A stretch of DNA of 64,000 nt, taken from NCBI GenBank assembly GCA_905233845.1, contig CAJOFH010000006.1:49844-113843 (forward strand), written 5' to 3'. Both the position numbers and the translations under genes were made by a program. Of this stretch, positions 11,347 through 22,057 are shown piece after piece. Source of the stretch: an uncultured Muribaculaceae bacterium (lineage in GTDB: Bacteria > Bacteroidota > Bacteroidia > Bacteroidales > Muribaculaceae). How positions within the stretch are numbered: position 1 is the first letter of the stretch; each line of letters begins with the position of its first letter. The notes under the pieces were generated by a model that made no database searches, was not told the origin of the DNA, and was given only the letters and a program-made list of their open reading frames with translations.

Positions 11347-11931
11347 ATGAAGATTTTAATGAGAACATTAAGTGTTGTGGCTATGATTGCCATAATTGCA
11401 ACAGCTTCGGCTCCACAAGCTCAGGCAAAAAAGAAAAAAAACCACAAAAAACAGGCAATTGAGAATTTGTTGTTTGAAGGCAACAAGAAGCTTGAGTTTG
11501 GAGACTACGAAGAGGCAGTGAGAATTTACGAGATGGTTGACAAGAAAGGCGAAGTAAAAGGCACTCACAACCTTGCGTTATGTTATCAAGATGGAATGGG
11601 TGTACAGCAAGACTATTTCATGGCATTTAAACTTTTTGAGAAAGCTGCCAAGAAAGGTTATCGTGACTCACAAGAAGCCCTTGGTACCATGTACAAGAAT
11701 GGTTATGGCTGCAAGAAGGACTACAAGAAGGCAATAAAGTGGCTAGAGAAGGCTGCCAATCAAGGCAGTAGTGACGCCATGTATCTCCTTGCATCATGCT
11801 ATTACTATGGCCATGAGGAAAGTGGAGTCAAGATAGATATGAAAAAAGCAAGAGAATGGATGATTCGTTCGGCCGAGTTAGGTAATGAAACGGCTCGAGA
11901 CAATCTCCCAAAGTTGTTCCCAATGTACTAA
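11347..11931 (+). CDS. Sel1-like repeat (TPR-type) secreted protein
   Basis: Signal peptide; repeats NLALCYQDGMGVQQDYFMAFKLFEKAAKKGY / EALGTMYKNGYGCKKDYKKAIKWLEKAANQGS / YLLASCYYYG. Confidence 0.88.
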   Translation: MKILMRTLSVVAMIAIIATASAPQAQAKKKKNHKKQAIENLLFEGNKKLEFGDYEEAVRIYEMVDKKGEVKGTHNLALCYQDGMGVQQDYFMAFKLFEKAAKKGYRDSQEALGTMYKNGYGCKKDYKKAIKWLEKAANQGSSDAMYLLASCYYYGHEESGVKIDMKKAREWMIRSAELGNETARDNLPKLFPMY

Positions 11932-11959
11932 GTCTTTAGAACATTTTATATGATAAAAG

Positions 11960-11990
11960 CACCGCAAGTATTTATTACTTGCGGTGTTTT
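11960..11990 (+). terminator. Rho-independent terminator after the Sel1 gene
   Basis: CACCGCAAGTA-TTTAT-TACTTGCGGTG followed by TTTTGATTT. Confidence 0.8.
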
Positions 11991-12114
11991 GATTTAAAAA
12001 GATAATAAAATATTAATTGTGTTGTTAATCTCGAATATTATTACGATATTTGTAAACTCATTCAGTTGGAGGTGCTTCAAGAATGTAATAATACACCTTG
12101 TTATAATATTTGTC

Positions 12115-12879
12115 ATGATTAAAAAAATTTTAGCAGTGATACTAATTTCTTTATCTTGCCTGTCATGCAACTCACAGCAGGCAAGTGGCGACAATTCCGC
12201 TATCAGTAAAGTACAAGATGATGTCTACACGACTCGTTCAGGGAAACATGTGACCTTCACCTTCATCAAGCATGCGAGTATAGAAATCAAGTATGATGGT
12301 CTTTCTATACAGGTTGACCCTGTGATTAAGTTGCAACCTGAGACTGACTATTCTAAGTTTGACAAATCAGCATTCATTCTTGTCACTCATGAACATTTCG
12401 ACCACTTTGACAAAGAGGCAATAGCGACCTTGAGTGATGATAATACACGGGTCATCCTGAATAAACGTTGTGCCGAGATGCTTGGCAAAGGTGAGGCAAT
12501 GAGTAATGGCGAGACCCTTAGGTTGCGCGACGACATTACACTAGAAGCCGTACCTGCTTACAACATTACTCCTGGTCATCTACAGTTCCATCCTAAGGGT
12601 CGTGACAATGGTTATGTTCTCGATGTTGATGGAGTGCGCATCTATATTGCCGGTGATACAGAGGACATCCCAGAGATGTCGCAGCTGAAAGATATTGACA
12701 TCGCATTTTTACCATGCAATCAGCCTTACACGATGACACCTGAGCAGCTTTCTCGTGCTGCTCGCCAGTTCTCGCCCCGTGTTGTTTATCCATATCACTA
12801 TAGCGAGACTCCAGTGGAGATAATTAAGAATCTCTTGAGCGACACTAAGATAGAGGTTAAAATTCGCGAACTGAAATGA
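12115..12879 (+). CDS. MBL-fold metal-dependent hydrolase (UlaG/YfiR-like), lipoprotein
   Basis: Preferred start MIKKILAVILISLSCLSC (lipobox); ILVTHEHFDHFDKEAI, YIAGDTEDIPEM, YPYHYSET motifs. Confidence 0.85.
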   Translation: MIKKILAVILISLSCLSCNSQQASGDNSAISKVQDDVYTTRSGKHVTFTFIKHASIEIKYDGLSIQVDPVIKLQPETDYSKFDKSAFILVTHEHFDHFDKEAIATLSDDNTRVILNKRCAEMLGKGEAMSNGETLRLRDDITLEAVPAYNITPGHLQFHPKGRDNGYVLDVDGVRIYIAGDTEDIPEMSQLKDIDIAFLPCNQPYTMTPEQLSRAARQFSPRVVYPYHYSETPVEIIKNLLSDTKIEVKIRELK

Positions 12880-12917
12880 CTTTTAAATAGATAATTTTCA
12901 ATAACAAACAATTTAAA

Positions 12918-13454
12918 ATGAAGAAGATTTTATTTTTTTCGGTGATAATTTTAGCACTGGTTTCAGCATCATGCAAGAATGGTGGTAAAGACTCGAAATC
13001 TGTTCAGAAAGATTCTGCCCCATCTGTCCCATCAGCGGTGGTAAGCGATAGCGATACTGTTAAAGCTGCCACACCTGAAATGCCTGCTCAGCAGCCTTCA
13101 CAGGCTAATGCTCCGGCTGTAACATCGGCCAAGGTTCCAGTAGCCCCCGTTCCTGGTTTGGAGAAGACAAAGACACCAACTTTAGCTCCACCCCAAAAGC
13201 CAGCTGAGAAGCCTAAAGTTCCAGTAAAACCCGAGAGTGATACTGACAAGTTGATCAAGCAATATAGTGTAGCTATGTTGTCGCTAATCGAGGCATCAAA
13301 GACAGGTGGTGATGCTGAAGAAACCGCAACTCAACAATTCATTGAGTTGCAGGGTCAGCTCGACAAGCTTGAAAAGAGCGGTCAGCTCAGTGATACACAA
13401 AAAGAGCTATTCAAAGTCACTACTGACGCTTATAACAGGATGAAATCTAAATAG
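12918..13454 (+). CDS. Putative lipoprotein with Pro/Ala/Lys-rich linker
   Basis: Signal MKKILFFSVIILALVSASC lipobox; low-complexity PAQQPSQANAPAV...PPQKPAEKPKVPVKPE; no recognised domain. Confidence 0.7.
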   Translation: MKKILFFSVIILALVSASCKNGGKDSKSVQKDSAPSVPSAVVSDSDTVKAATPEMPAQQPSQANAPAVTSAKVPVAPVPGLEKTKTPTLAPPQKPAEKPKVPVKPESDTDKLIKQYSVAMLSLIEASKTGGDAEETATQQFIELQGQLDKLEKSGQLSDTQKELFKVTTDAYNRMKSK

Positions 13455-13485
13455 TTTTATTAACAATCCTTTAATTCATTTCATT

Positions 13486-13701
13486 ATGGCAGATAATCTG
13501 ATTGATCAAGCAAAAGACTTTATTCAGGACAAAGCTGGAGAAATCTTGAAGAATCCCGAGGAAATCAAGAAGAAAGCGATAGAGATTGGAAAGTCTATTA
13601 CCCCTGACTCTTTGGATGACAAAGTAGAAGGCGTTGTTGACAGTGCTGTTGATTTCCTCACTGACAAACTCACAAAGAAGGACGAATCAGAGAATAAATA
13701 A
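13486..13701 (+). CDS. Small hypothetical protein (helical, acidic/basic)
   Basis: 71 aa MADNLIDQAKDFIQDKAGEILKNPEEIKKKAIEIGKSITPDSLDDKVEGVVDSAVDFLTDKLTKKDESENK; spacing consistent with a transcription unit with the upstream genes. Confidence 0.6.
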   Translation: MADNLIDQAKDFIQDKAGEILKNPEEIKKKAIEIGKSITPDSLDDKVEGVVDSAVDFLTDKLTKKDESENK

Positions 13702-13725
13702 ATTCTCGTAAAGTCATTTTTTGTC

Positions 13726-13775
13726 ACACAGTCATTGATGCGCGGGCATTACGGTTCGGCATTAATGATTGTGTG
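13726..13775. terminator. Long imperfect hairpin downstream of the 71-aa ORF
   Basis: ACACAGTCATTGATG ... CATTAATGATTGTGT (15-bp stem with two G-U pairs). Confidence 0.45.
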
Positions 13776-13923
13776 TATTTATAGTAGGAGAGAGTAGGGT
13801 GGTTTGATGCTTTTTTAAATTTTGAAGAAATAATTGTCTTTAACCTAGAATCCTCTACTTGTTTTTTCTGTGTACTGATTTTTGCATCTGCTGCTCAAGT
13901 ATGAGCATACGCAATCGCCACCA

Positions 13924-14240
13924 CAGAAGTAGACTCTACAGCGAACCGACAATCTCGCTGTACAGATAATCGAACCACTTGCAACGCACCCCGGCACTTT
14001 GTCGATAATGGGACTAATGAGAAAGGAAAATTGCTCTCTCGTGTGAAATATTTCTCCAAAAGGGGAGTGTTTACTCAGATTTTTTGTTTATCTTTGCCAT
14101 GTAATTAGAGTTTTTGTCTGGTTTTAAATGCAGCACTCAATTAGGTGAAAATCTGATATGGCAAAATTTTGGTTAACATTTTGTCGCCCAGAATGTTGTA
14201 AAATATACTAAATTAAAATGCTGTGAAATTTAGGTTATTT
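13924..14240 (+). repeat. Diverged ~320-bp direct repeat, copy 1 (upstream of LRR gene)
   Basis: Shares CAGAAGTAGACTCTACAGCGAACC, TTGCAACGCA, TTTGTCGATAA, TTTTTGTCTGGTTTTAAA, GCAGCAC, ATGGCAAAATT, AAAATGCTGYGAAATTTAGGTTAT, in order, with copy 2. Confidence 0.9.
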
Positions 14241-14299
14241 ATTTGCATGTGAATCCTTCTATTAAATAAAAGTAATTTCAACTCACAAAAACATCAAAC

Positions 14300-16501
14300 A
14301 TGAAACATCAATCAAAATTATTGAAAGCATTAATAATTTGCTTTTTTGTAGCATTAATGCCTCAAGTGGTAAACGCTAAAACCGATCAACTTTGGGTGAA
14401 TGGATTGCACTACTTTATAGATACGAAATATAAATACGCAAAAGTTATTCCGTATTCTGATGATAATTATTATCATCTTAAAGGAGAGATTGTGATACCC
14501 GATAGTGTCACCTATGATAAAAAATCATATCCAGTTTTATATATTGATGAAAAGACTTTCTATAAAACCTATGGAATTACTTCAGTAATTATCCCCAACT
14601 CTGTAATCACGATTGGCAGTTATGCCTTTTTTGATTGCGATGATTTGGTCACTGTGACCATCCCCAATTCAGTGACTAAAATTGGTGAGAAGGCTTTTTA
14701 TGATTGCAGAAGCTTGACCTCGGTGACCATAGGCAACTCACGGAAAAGTATAAGTATAGGATATGAAGCCTTTGCCCATTGCTTTAAGTTGACTTCGGTA
14801 ACAATCGGTAATTCAGTGACTTCGATTCCCGAGAGATGTTTCGAAAATTGTTGTGGATTGACGTCGGTGACCATCCCCAACTCGGTGACAGAGATTGGCC
14901 GTGATGCCTTCGCGGGTTGCACGGCTCTGACCAGCATCACCATCCCCAACTCTGTAACCAAGATTGGCATTTATGCCTTCTTTGATTGCGCTGGTTTGAC
15001 CTCGGTCACCATCCCCGAGTCGGTGACCTTGATTGGTGACGAAGCCTTCGGTGGTTGCAGTGGCTTGACCACAGTCTATTGTTATATTAATGATCCATCT
15101 GTTTTTAAGTGCCAACCATTTGTAAATAATGTTACTATACGCGTCCCTGCTGAAAGTGTTGATTTATACAAAACAGCATGGAAAGAAAGTATTATCTTGG
15201 GAATAGGGGAATCCGCAGATAGGTTAGGTAAGGACTTGTCATTTAAAATTGATGGATTTTACTATAAAGTTAATAAAGACGGCAAAAGTGTGTCACTGCA
15301 AGGATGTTATGAAAACAAAAAAATGACAGGTGATTTAATAATACCCGAAACAGTCACATGTGATGGTTTAATTTGTAAAGTAACAAATATTGGCTTCAAA
15401 GCCTTCTATGATTGCAAGTCCTTGATCTCGGTGGACATTCCTTACTCGGTCACAGAGATTGGTTCTTGTGCTTTTATGAATTGCGCAAGTTTGACCTCAG
15501 TGACCATCTCCAACTCTGTGACATCGATTGGCGATCGTGCATTTTCTAGATGTAGTAGCTTGACCACGGTGACCATTCCTAACTCGATGTTAGAGATAGG
15601 CAGTGAAGCATTCTATTTGTGTAGCGGCTTAACCTCGATAACCATAGGAAACTCACTGAAAAGTATAGGATATAACGCTTTCTATATGTGCGACAATCTT
15701 AAAATAGTAAATGTCAACGACATTACCACTGTGTTTAAGATAAAGGGAGACAATCCACTTCGACGTGCTCATAATTTATATCTTAATGGCCAAAAGGTAA
15801 CAAAGCTTGTTATACCCAACTCTGTTACCAAAATACCTGAAAGTTTATTTAGTGGATGTGAAAGCATAACTTCGGTGAACATCCCCAACTCTGTGACTTC
15901 GATTGGTGAGAATGCTTTCTATAACTGCAAAGGTTTGACCTCGTTAGCAATCCCAAACTCAGTAACTGAGATTGGAGAACGCGCCTTCCAGAATTGTACC
16001 GGCTTGACCTCGGTAACCATCGGCAACTCGGTGACTGAGATTGGCCAATCTACTTTCTCTGGTTGCGGTGGCTTGACTTCATTGACTTTAGGAAATTCAT
16101 TGACATCGATCAAATATGCTGCTTTCTCTGATTGTAAAAATGTATTAATCAAATACAATGGTAGTAAAACTCTCACGAAATTAGGTTGGAAAAGAGAGTC
16201 GCGTAATGACCTTAGCGGTCGCGCTCCAACAGTACAAGAGATTAACTCTGTGGGCAAAGCCAACTTCAATAAACTTAAAAAAGGAATAATCACTCGTGGT
16301 ATGTCATTCAATACAATAGATAAATATAATGACTTAGCAAACAAATATTATGGTGATTTATTGTATGATTGCATGAGCATAGATACTTTTAGGAGAGAAC
16401 GAACGGTCAATAATACAAGTTATTACACAATAGGCTTTGAAGGTGGATATGATTACGATATTATCGTCCGCAATGGTGTAGTGACATCGGTGTCTTATTA
16501 A
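14300..16501 (+). CDS. BspA-type leucine-rich repeat surface protein
   Basis: Signal peptide; tandem LTSVTIPNSVTSIGxxAFxxC repeats (LRR_5); two LRR blocks separated by a non-LRR insert. Confidence 0.93.
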   Translation: MKHQSKLLKALIICFFVALMPQVVNAKTDQLWVNGLHYFIDTKYKYAKVIPYSDDNYYHLKGEIVIPDSVTYDKKSYPVLYIDEKTFYKTYGITSVIIPNSVITIGSYAFFDCDDLVTVTIPNSVTKIGEKAFYDCRSLTSVTIGNSRKSISIGYEAFAHCFKLTSVTIGNSVTSIPERCFENCCGLTSVTIPNSVTEIGRDAFAGCTALTSITIPNSVTKIGIYAFFDCAGLTSVTIPESVTLIGDEAFGGCSGLTTVYCYINDPSVFKCQPFVNNVTIRVPAESVDLYKTAWKESIILGIGESADRLGKDLSFKIDGFYYKVNKDGKSVSLQGCYENKKMTGDLIIPETVTCDGLICKVTNIGFKAFYDCKSLISVDIPYSVTEIGSCAFMNCASLTSVTISNSVTSIGDRAFSRCSSLTTVTIPNSMLEIGSEAFYLCSGLTSITIGNSLKSIGYNAFYMCDNLKIVNVNDITTVFKIKGDNPLRRAHNLYLNGQKVTKLVIPNSVTKIPESLFSGCESITSVNIPNSVTSIGENAFYNCKGLTSLAIPNSVTEIGERAFQNCTGLTSVTIGNSVTEIGQSTFSGCGGLTSLTLGNSLTSIKYAAFSDCKNVLIKYNGSKTLTKLGWKRESRNDLSGRAPTVQEINSVGKANFNKLKKGIITRGMSFNTIDKYNDLANKYYGDLLYDCMSIDTFRRERTVNNTSYYTIGFEGGYDYDIIVRNGVVTSVSY

Positions 16502-16726
16502 ACCAAAATCCTACAGTCAACAAAAAGAGGCGACCCTTGTTGTGGAAAGGGTTGCCTACTAATTTATCAATAGATGAGATATCTTGCCATCCGCATAGGT
16601 CGTGTTTGTTGTGGTCTGCTCTAAAAGACCTCTTAGTATAGTGTCGGCGCGCATGTGTGCAGAGATGGATGGAGCTACAGATGGGGCATCATGTGGCTAG
16701 TTACGTCCTCCACGCAGTCACTATCC

Positions 16727-17053
16727 CAGAAGTAGACACTCTACAGCGAACCGGCAATCTCGTTTAACAGATATCCGATCCTCTTGCAACGCAACTTCGT
16801 CAGTTTGTCGATAACGGGATCAAAGAGAAGGGAAAAAGAAGGGAAAAAGCTCTCTCATGTGAAATATTCTTTCAAAAGGAATGATTTTCTCAGATTTTAT
16901 GTCTATCTTTGCCTTGTTATCAGTTTTTTGTCTGGTTTTAAACGCAGCACTAAATTGGGTGAAAATTATGACATGGCAAAATTCTATGTAATCTTTTGTT
17001 ATCTAGAATGTTATGATATCTAAACAATTAAAATGCTGCGAAATTTAGGTTAT
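16727..17053 (+). repeat. Diverged ~320-bp direct repeat, copy 2 (downstream of LRR gene)
   Basis: Same ordered blocks as 13924-14240 (CAGAAGTAGACACTCTACAGCGAACCGGCAATCTCG ... AAAATGCTGCGAAATTTAGGTTATAAT). Confidence 0.9.
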
Positions 17054-17155
17054 AATATTTTGAGTTACGCAAAATTTAAACTATATTTGCAGTCCTTAAA
17101 AAGCATAAATTTAAGAGTAATTACTTTTAATAGACTATTATTATTTCGTAAATAA

Positions 17156-18670
17156 ATGAGTAATAAAGCTTTATTGATGATTCTTGATGGATGGGGGATA
17201 GGTGACCGCTCGAAGAGCGATGCCATTTTCTCCACCCCAACACCATATTGGGACCACTTGCTGGAGACTTATCCTAACAGCCAGCTGCAAGCCAGTGGCG
17301 AGAATGTTGGTTTGCCCGATGGCCAGATGGGCAACAGCGAGGTAGGTCATTTAAATATAGGTGGCGGTCGCGTGGTCTATCAAGATTTAGTTAAGATCAA
17401 TAAAGCTATTCGCGACAAATCCATCTTTAAGAATCCAGAGATTGTAAGTGCCTTCACATATGCCAAAGAGAATGGTAAGGCGATTCACTTCATGGGTCTA
17501 ACCAGCGATGGTGGTGTACACAGTTCGCTAGAGCATCTTTATGCTCTTTGTGATATAGCTAAGGACTATGAGCTTAAGGATGTATTTGTTCATTGCTTTA
17601 TGGACGGTCGTGATACTGATCCTGAGAGTGGTAAGGGATTTGTTGCAAAACTTGAGGAGCATTGCGCCAAGAGCGCTGGTATTGTGTCAACCGTCACAGG
17701 TCGTTACTATGCTATGGATCGTGACAAGCGCTGGGAACGCATCAAGCTGGCTTACGACCAGCTCGTTCATGGTGAAGGACGCAAGAGCGACAATATGGTT
17801 CAAGCTATTCAAGAGAGCTATGACGAGGGCGTCACCGATGAGTTTATAAAACCAATCGTTAATACTTCTGTTGACGGTCGCATTAAGGAGGGAGATGTAG
17901 TTGTCTTCTTCAATTTCCGCAACGACCGCGCCAAAGAACTTACTATCGTGCTTACTCAACAGGATATGCCAGAGCAGGGAATGGCAACAATCCCTGGGCT
18001 TCAATACTATTGCATGACTCCCTATGATGCTTCGTTCACAGGAGTTCACGTGATTTTCAAGAAGGAGAATGTTGACAACACGCTTGCAGAATTCCTTTCG
18101 TCACAAGGCAAGAAGCAGTTGCACATTGCCGAGACAGAGAAATATGCTCATGTTACCTTCTTCTTCAACGGTGGCCGAGAGGCACCATTCGACGGTGAAG
18201 ACCGCATACTCGTTCCTTCACCCAAGGTTGCAACCTATGATCTCAAACCAGAGATGAGTGCACCTGAGGTTAGGGACAAGCTCGTTGAGGCGATAAGGGA
18301 GAGGAAGTATGATTTTATTGTGGTAAACTACGCCAATGGTGACATGGTGGGTCACACAGGAGTCTATCCAGCCATTGTAAAGGCTGTAGAGACAATTGAT
18401 GAGTGCGTTCATGACACTGTTGAGGCTGCTCGTGCTGCTGATTATGAGGTGATTATAATTGCCGACCATGGTAATTGTGATCATGCCATCAATGAGGACG
18501 GTACACCAAATACAGCTCACTCTTTGAATCCAGTTCCATTTATCTATGTGACTGAGAATAAGGAGGCAAAGGTGGGCTGTGGTCGCTTGGCTGATGTGGC
18601 TCCTTCAATACTTCACATTATGGGGATTGAGCAGCCCGCAGAAATGACTGGCGAAAGCTTAATAGGTTAA
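17156..18670 (+). CDS. gpmI: 2,3-bisphosphoglycerate-independent phosphoglycerate mutase
   Basis: [68 protein letters not shown] motifs. Confidence 0.97.
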   Translation: MSNKALLMILDGWGIGDRSKSDAIFSTPTPYWDHLLETYPNSQLQASGENVGLPDGQMGNSEVGHLNIGGGRVVYQDLVKINKAIRDKSIFKNPEIVSAFTYAKENGKAIHFMGLTSDGGVHSSLEHLYALCDIAKDYELKDVFVHCFMDGRDTDPESGKGFVAKLEEHCAKSAGIVSTVTGRYYAMDRDKRWERIKLAYDQLVHGEGRKSDNMVQAIQESYDEGVTDEFIKPIVNTSVDGRIKEGDVVVFFNFRNDRAKELTIVLTQQDMPEQGMATIPGLQYYCMTPYDASFTGVHVIFKKENVDNTLAEFLSSQGKKQLHIAETEKYAHVTFFFNGGREAPFDGEDRILVPSPKVATYDLKPEMSAPEVRDKLVEAIRERKYDFIVVNYANGDMVGHTGVYPAIVKAVETIDECVHDTVEAARAADYEVIIIADHGNCDHAINEDGTPNTAHSLNPVPFIYVTENKEAKVGCGRLADVAPSILHIMGIEQPAEMTGESLIG

Positions 18671-18759
18671 AAATTTTTGAAATAACATATATTTAAGAAA
18701 TAAAACAAGAAAAGAATAAAGCAACACATTTTTTTCATTTCATATACTCGTTTTACTAT

Positions 18760-18800
18760 GATGACTCAACGCAGTGATTGCATTGAGTCATCTTCTTTTT
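18760..18800. terminator. Terminator between convergent gpmI and lipoprotein genes
   Basis: GATGACTCAA ... TTGAGTCATC perfect 10-bp stem followed by TTCTTTTT. Confidence 0.8.
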
Positions 18801-18822
18801 ATCTTATAGGTATGTTGACATA

Positions 18823-19206
18823 TTACTCTTCAGGAGGTTCCATTCCATACAATCCATATTCTTTTCCGCACTTGAGGCAACTCCACACAGGGTGTGGATC
18901 AGGCTTCCACTCGCAACCCAAAGAAGAGTAGGGTGTAACAGTGGTATCTCCTTCTAAAGCCAACTGAGCAATAGAGTCTTCATATTCTACATCGACTAAT
19001 CCAAATCCAATTCTTGCAAATACTTTTCCGCCACAATTATCACATACATTGGGTTTAGCCGTATCGATGCAGATTTCTTTCCAGTTTGCATAAGGGTCGT
19101 TATTATCTGATGTGTTGCCAGTTTCAGATGTGTTAATAACACAAGAGAATAGAATTGTTGTGACAATGAATGTGACAACAAAGATGATAGTTTTGTTATT
19201 CTTCAT
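18823..19206 (-). CDS. Hypothetical lipoprotein with CxxC pairs
   Basis: MKNNKTIIFVVTFIVTTILFSC lipobox; NVCDNCGGKVF and WSCLKCGKEYGL: zinc-ribbon-like cysteine pairs. Confidence 0.65.
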   Translation of the reverse strand: MKNNKTIIFVVTFIVTTILFSCVINTSETGNTSDNNDPYANWKEICIDTAKPNVCDNCGGKVFARIGFGLVDVEYEDSIAQLALEGDTTVTPYSSLGCEWKPDPHPVWSCLKCGKEYGLYGMEPPEE

Positions 19207-19211
19207 ATTTG

Positions 19212-21656
19212 TTATAGTTCAATTGCATCTTTCACTTTGTCTGGTAGAAGTGCGAAGTCGATGACCTCTTTTATAGAATTGACAAAATGGAAGGTCAAGC
19301 CTTTTAGGTAAATGTCGTTGATTTCGTCAATGTCCTTCTTGTTGTCGTGGCACAGGATAATGTCGGTGATGCCTGCGCGCTTGGCAGCCAATATTTTCTC
19401 TTTTATGCCTCCCACAGGAAGTACCTTTCCTCGAAGGGTGATTTCACCAGTCATTGCCACATGGTCTCGTACCTTGCGCTGTGTGAACGATGACACCAGC
19501 GAAGTCACCATTGTTACGCCTGCCGATGGACCGTCTTTGGGAATTGCACCCTCGGGCACATGAACGTGTACGTTATATTTGTCGAAAAGTTCATAGTCGA
19601 TGTTGAAGATCTGACTGTGACTCTTGAGGTATTGCAATGCTATCATAGCGCTCTCTTTCATCACATCTCCCAGATTGCCTGTAAGAGTTAGTTTTTCGCC
19701 TTTTCCACGTGAAAGAGCGCTCTCGATGAAGAGAATTTCTCCTCCCACAGCAGTCCATGCCAGCCCAGTCACTACACCGGCAAAGTCGTTGCCTTCGTAC
19801 CGGTCGCTATTGAAGTCACGAGCACCCAAGAACTCCTTGAGGCTAGCTACGTCAATGCTTTTGGGATATTCATCACCACTTGCTTTCTTGCGTGCCACTT
19901 TACGGAGTACTTTGGCAATTTTTTTCTCCAACTCACGCACACCGCTCTCCCGGGTGTATCCGTGAATAATTTCGGTGATAGTAGCTTTAGGAAAAGCTAT
20001 TTCTTTTTTCTCAAAGCCGTTCTCTTGCAGCTGTTTGGACACTAGGTGCTTGCGTGCAATCTCGATTTTCTCTTCAGGGATGTAACTGTTTATCTCAATC
20101 ACTTCCATGCGGTCGAGCAGAGGCTTCGATATTGTACCGAGATTGTTGGCTGTGGCGATGAAGAGCACCTTAGAGAGGTCGTAGTCAACGTCAAGGTAGT
20201 TGTCATGGAAATGACCGTTCTGCTCTGGGTCGAGCACCTCGAGCAATGCCGAAGCTGGGTCGCCCTTGAAGTCTTGCCCCACCTTGTCAATTTCGTCAAG
20301 CACAATCACGGGGTTGCTGCTTCCGCATTTCATCATAGCCTCAATGATTCGACCAGGCATAGCACCGATGTATGTGCGACGATGCCCGCGAATCTCTGCC
20401 TCGTCGTGCAGACCGCCGAGTGAGATGCGCTCGTACTTGCGATGCAGCGCCTCGGCGATAGAGCGTCCTAGCGATGTCTTGCCAACTCCTGGAGGACCGT
20501 ACAGACAGATTATTGGTGCTTTGAGATCGCCACGCAATTTTAGTACTGACAGGTGTTCAAGAATGCGGTCTTTTACATTTTCCAAACCATAATGGTCGCG
20601 GTTTAATTTTGCTTCTACTTTCTTTAGGTTGAAGTTGTCGTTAGTATACTCATTCCATGGCAGATTGAGCATAGTGTCGAGGTAGGCATATTGTGTGGAA
20701 TAGTCGGGCGACTGTTGATTCAGTCGCTCAAGCTTTTTGAGTTCCTTGTCAAAATGCTTCAAGGTGTTCTCGTCCCACTTTTTCTCCTTGGCGCGACGCT
20801 CGAGTTCGGGGATGTCGTCATCGTTAGTGCCGAGTTCTTCCTGAATTGTGCGAATTTGTTGCTGTAGGAAGTGTTCACGCTGCTGTTGTGACAGGTCTTC
20901 CCGTGTACGTAACTGAATGCTCGCCTTTAAGTCGATGAGTTGTGCTTCTTTACTTAGTATTCCAAAGAGGTGATAAGCACGATTTTTGATGTCGCTCTCT
21001 TGGAGTAACATTTGTTTGTCTCTTGCCTCGAAGGGTATGTTTGTTGCGAGGAAGTGGATGAGGTATACAGGGTCGTCAATGTTGTTGATGGCAAACTTCA
21101 ACTCTCGTCCAGCGTCACCCATCTTGTTGAGCATGTCGAATGTCAACTCCTTGATAGAACTGATAATAGCCTCAAATTCTCCATCGTTCTTCTTGGGAAA
21201 CTTCTCATTGTATAGTGAGATGTTGCCGCGTAGATATGGCTCTCGGCTTGTGATTTCATCAAGGACGAAACTCGAGCGACCATGAAGAATCACGTTGGTG
21301 GAGTCATCGGGAAGTTTGAGGACCTTTATCACCTCGGCGACCGTTCCCACGGGGTATAGGTCGTTTTTGTCAGGATCATCCACATCGCTGTCAATTTGAC
21401 AAACAACTGCCAAAGGTTCACCTGTTCGCTGTGAGTCCTTAATGGCATTTAGTGATTTCGTTCGTCCCACCATCACTGGCATCGTCATGCCAGGAAAGAG
21501 TACCATGTTGCGCAGAGCAAGTACAGGTACATCCTTCAACTCTTTTTCTTTCAAAAGTTTGTCGTCACTATTGGCATGTATTTCGGCAAAGATAGGGATG
21601 GCATGAGCTCCGCCATCGTTCATCTCGAAATCTATATCTTTATTAAAATCTATCAT
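19212..21656 (-). CDS. lon: ATP-dependent protease Lon
   Basis: 814 aa; GPPGVGKTSLGRSIAEALHRKY, KDGPSAGVTMVTSLVSSFT (catalytic Ser), RGKVLPVGGIKEKILAAKRAG. Confidence 0.98.
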   Translation of the reverse strand: MIDFNKDIDFEMNDGGAHAIPIFAEIHANSDDKLLKEKELKDVPVLALRNMVLFPGMTMPVMVGRTKSLNAIKDSQRTGEPLAVVCQIDSDVDDPDKNDLYPVGTVAEVIKVLKLPDDSTNVILHGRSSFVLDEITSREPYLRGNISLYNEKFPKKNDGEFEAIISSIKELTFDMLNKMGDAGRELKFAINNIDDPVYLIHFLATNIPFEARDKQMLLQESDIKNRAYHLFGILSKEAQLIDLKASIQLRTREDLSQQQREHFLQQQIRTIQEELGTNDDDIPELERRAKEKKWDENTLKHFDKELKKLERLNQQSPDYSTQYAYLDTMLNLPWNEYTNDNFNLKKVEAKLNRDHYGLENVKDRILEHLSVLKLRGDLKAPIICLYGPPGVGKTSLGRSIAEALHRKYERISLGGLHDEAEIRGHRRTYIGAMPGRIIEAMMKCGSSNPVIVLDEIDKVGQDFKGDPASALLEVLDPEQNGHFHDNYLDVDYDLSKVLFIATANNLGTISKPLLDRMEVIEINSYIPEEKIEIARKHLVSKQLQENGFEKKEIAFPKATITEIIHGYTRESGVRELEKKIAKVLRKVARKKASGDEYPKSIDVASLKEFLGARDFNSDRYEGNDFAGVVTGLAWTAVGGEILFIESALSRGKGEKLTLTGNLGDVMKESAMIALQYLKSHSQIFNIDYELFDKYNVHVHVPEGAIPKDGPSAGVTMVTSLVSSFTQRKVRDHVAMTGEITLRGKVLPVGGIKEKILAAKRAGITDIILCHDNKKDIDEINDIYLKGLTFHFVNSIKEVIDFALLPDKVKDAIEL

Positions 21657-21920
21657 GTGATAAAAAAGTGTTTTCTATTTAAAAAAGTATCAAAAATAAA
21701 GTATAGCAATTCTGGTGCCAATGACAATACTATCCATGAGAAATAGATGAAATCATGGTGTTAGTTTATATCTATAAAGCAGATTAAATTTGTGGATATA
21801 ATAAGTGAAATGCTGTATGTTTAGTTGTATGTGTTGAATAAAATGGAGCTGAAAACATCTTCTTACTTTTACGCCCCCACTCAATAGATAATAGAGTATT
21901 ACTAATTTGAGCTGCTCATC

Positions 21921-22057
21921 TTAACACTGCCAGCAAGGTCTTATTTGCTGAATATCAGAACCTTAAGTCATTTTTGCAGCATAAATGTCTTTTCTACCAT
22001 ATGTGCAAAATTATAGTATAAAATCGAATTATGCAAATTTTCTTACGTTTTTTTAAC
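21921..22057 (+). repeat. Diverged ~140-bp repeat A, left edge of accessory island
   Basis: AACACTGCCAGCAAG...TTTGCTGAATATCAGAACCTTAAGTCATTTTTGCAGCA...CTACCATATGTGCAAAATTATAGTATAAAATCGAATTATGCAAATTTTCTTACG aligns collinearly to 36709-36850. Confidence 0.75.

Noticed and set aside
14698-16344. Minus-strand ORFs in the LRR gene
   Set aside because: Arise from the repetitive coding sequence on the other strand.
16784-17023. 79-aa plus-strand ORF
   Set aside because: Lies entirely within non-coding repeat copy 2; the homologous copy 1 does not keep the frame open.
19312-21285. Several plus-strand ORFs opposite lon
   Set aside because: Antisense to a well-recognised full-length gene; low-complexity composition, no motifs.
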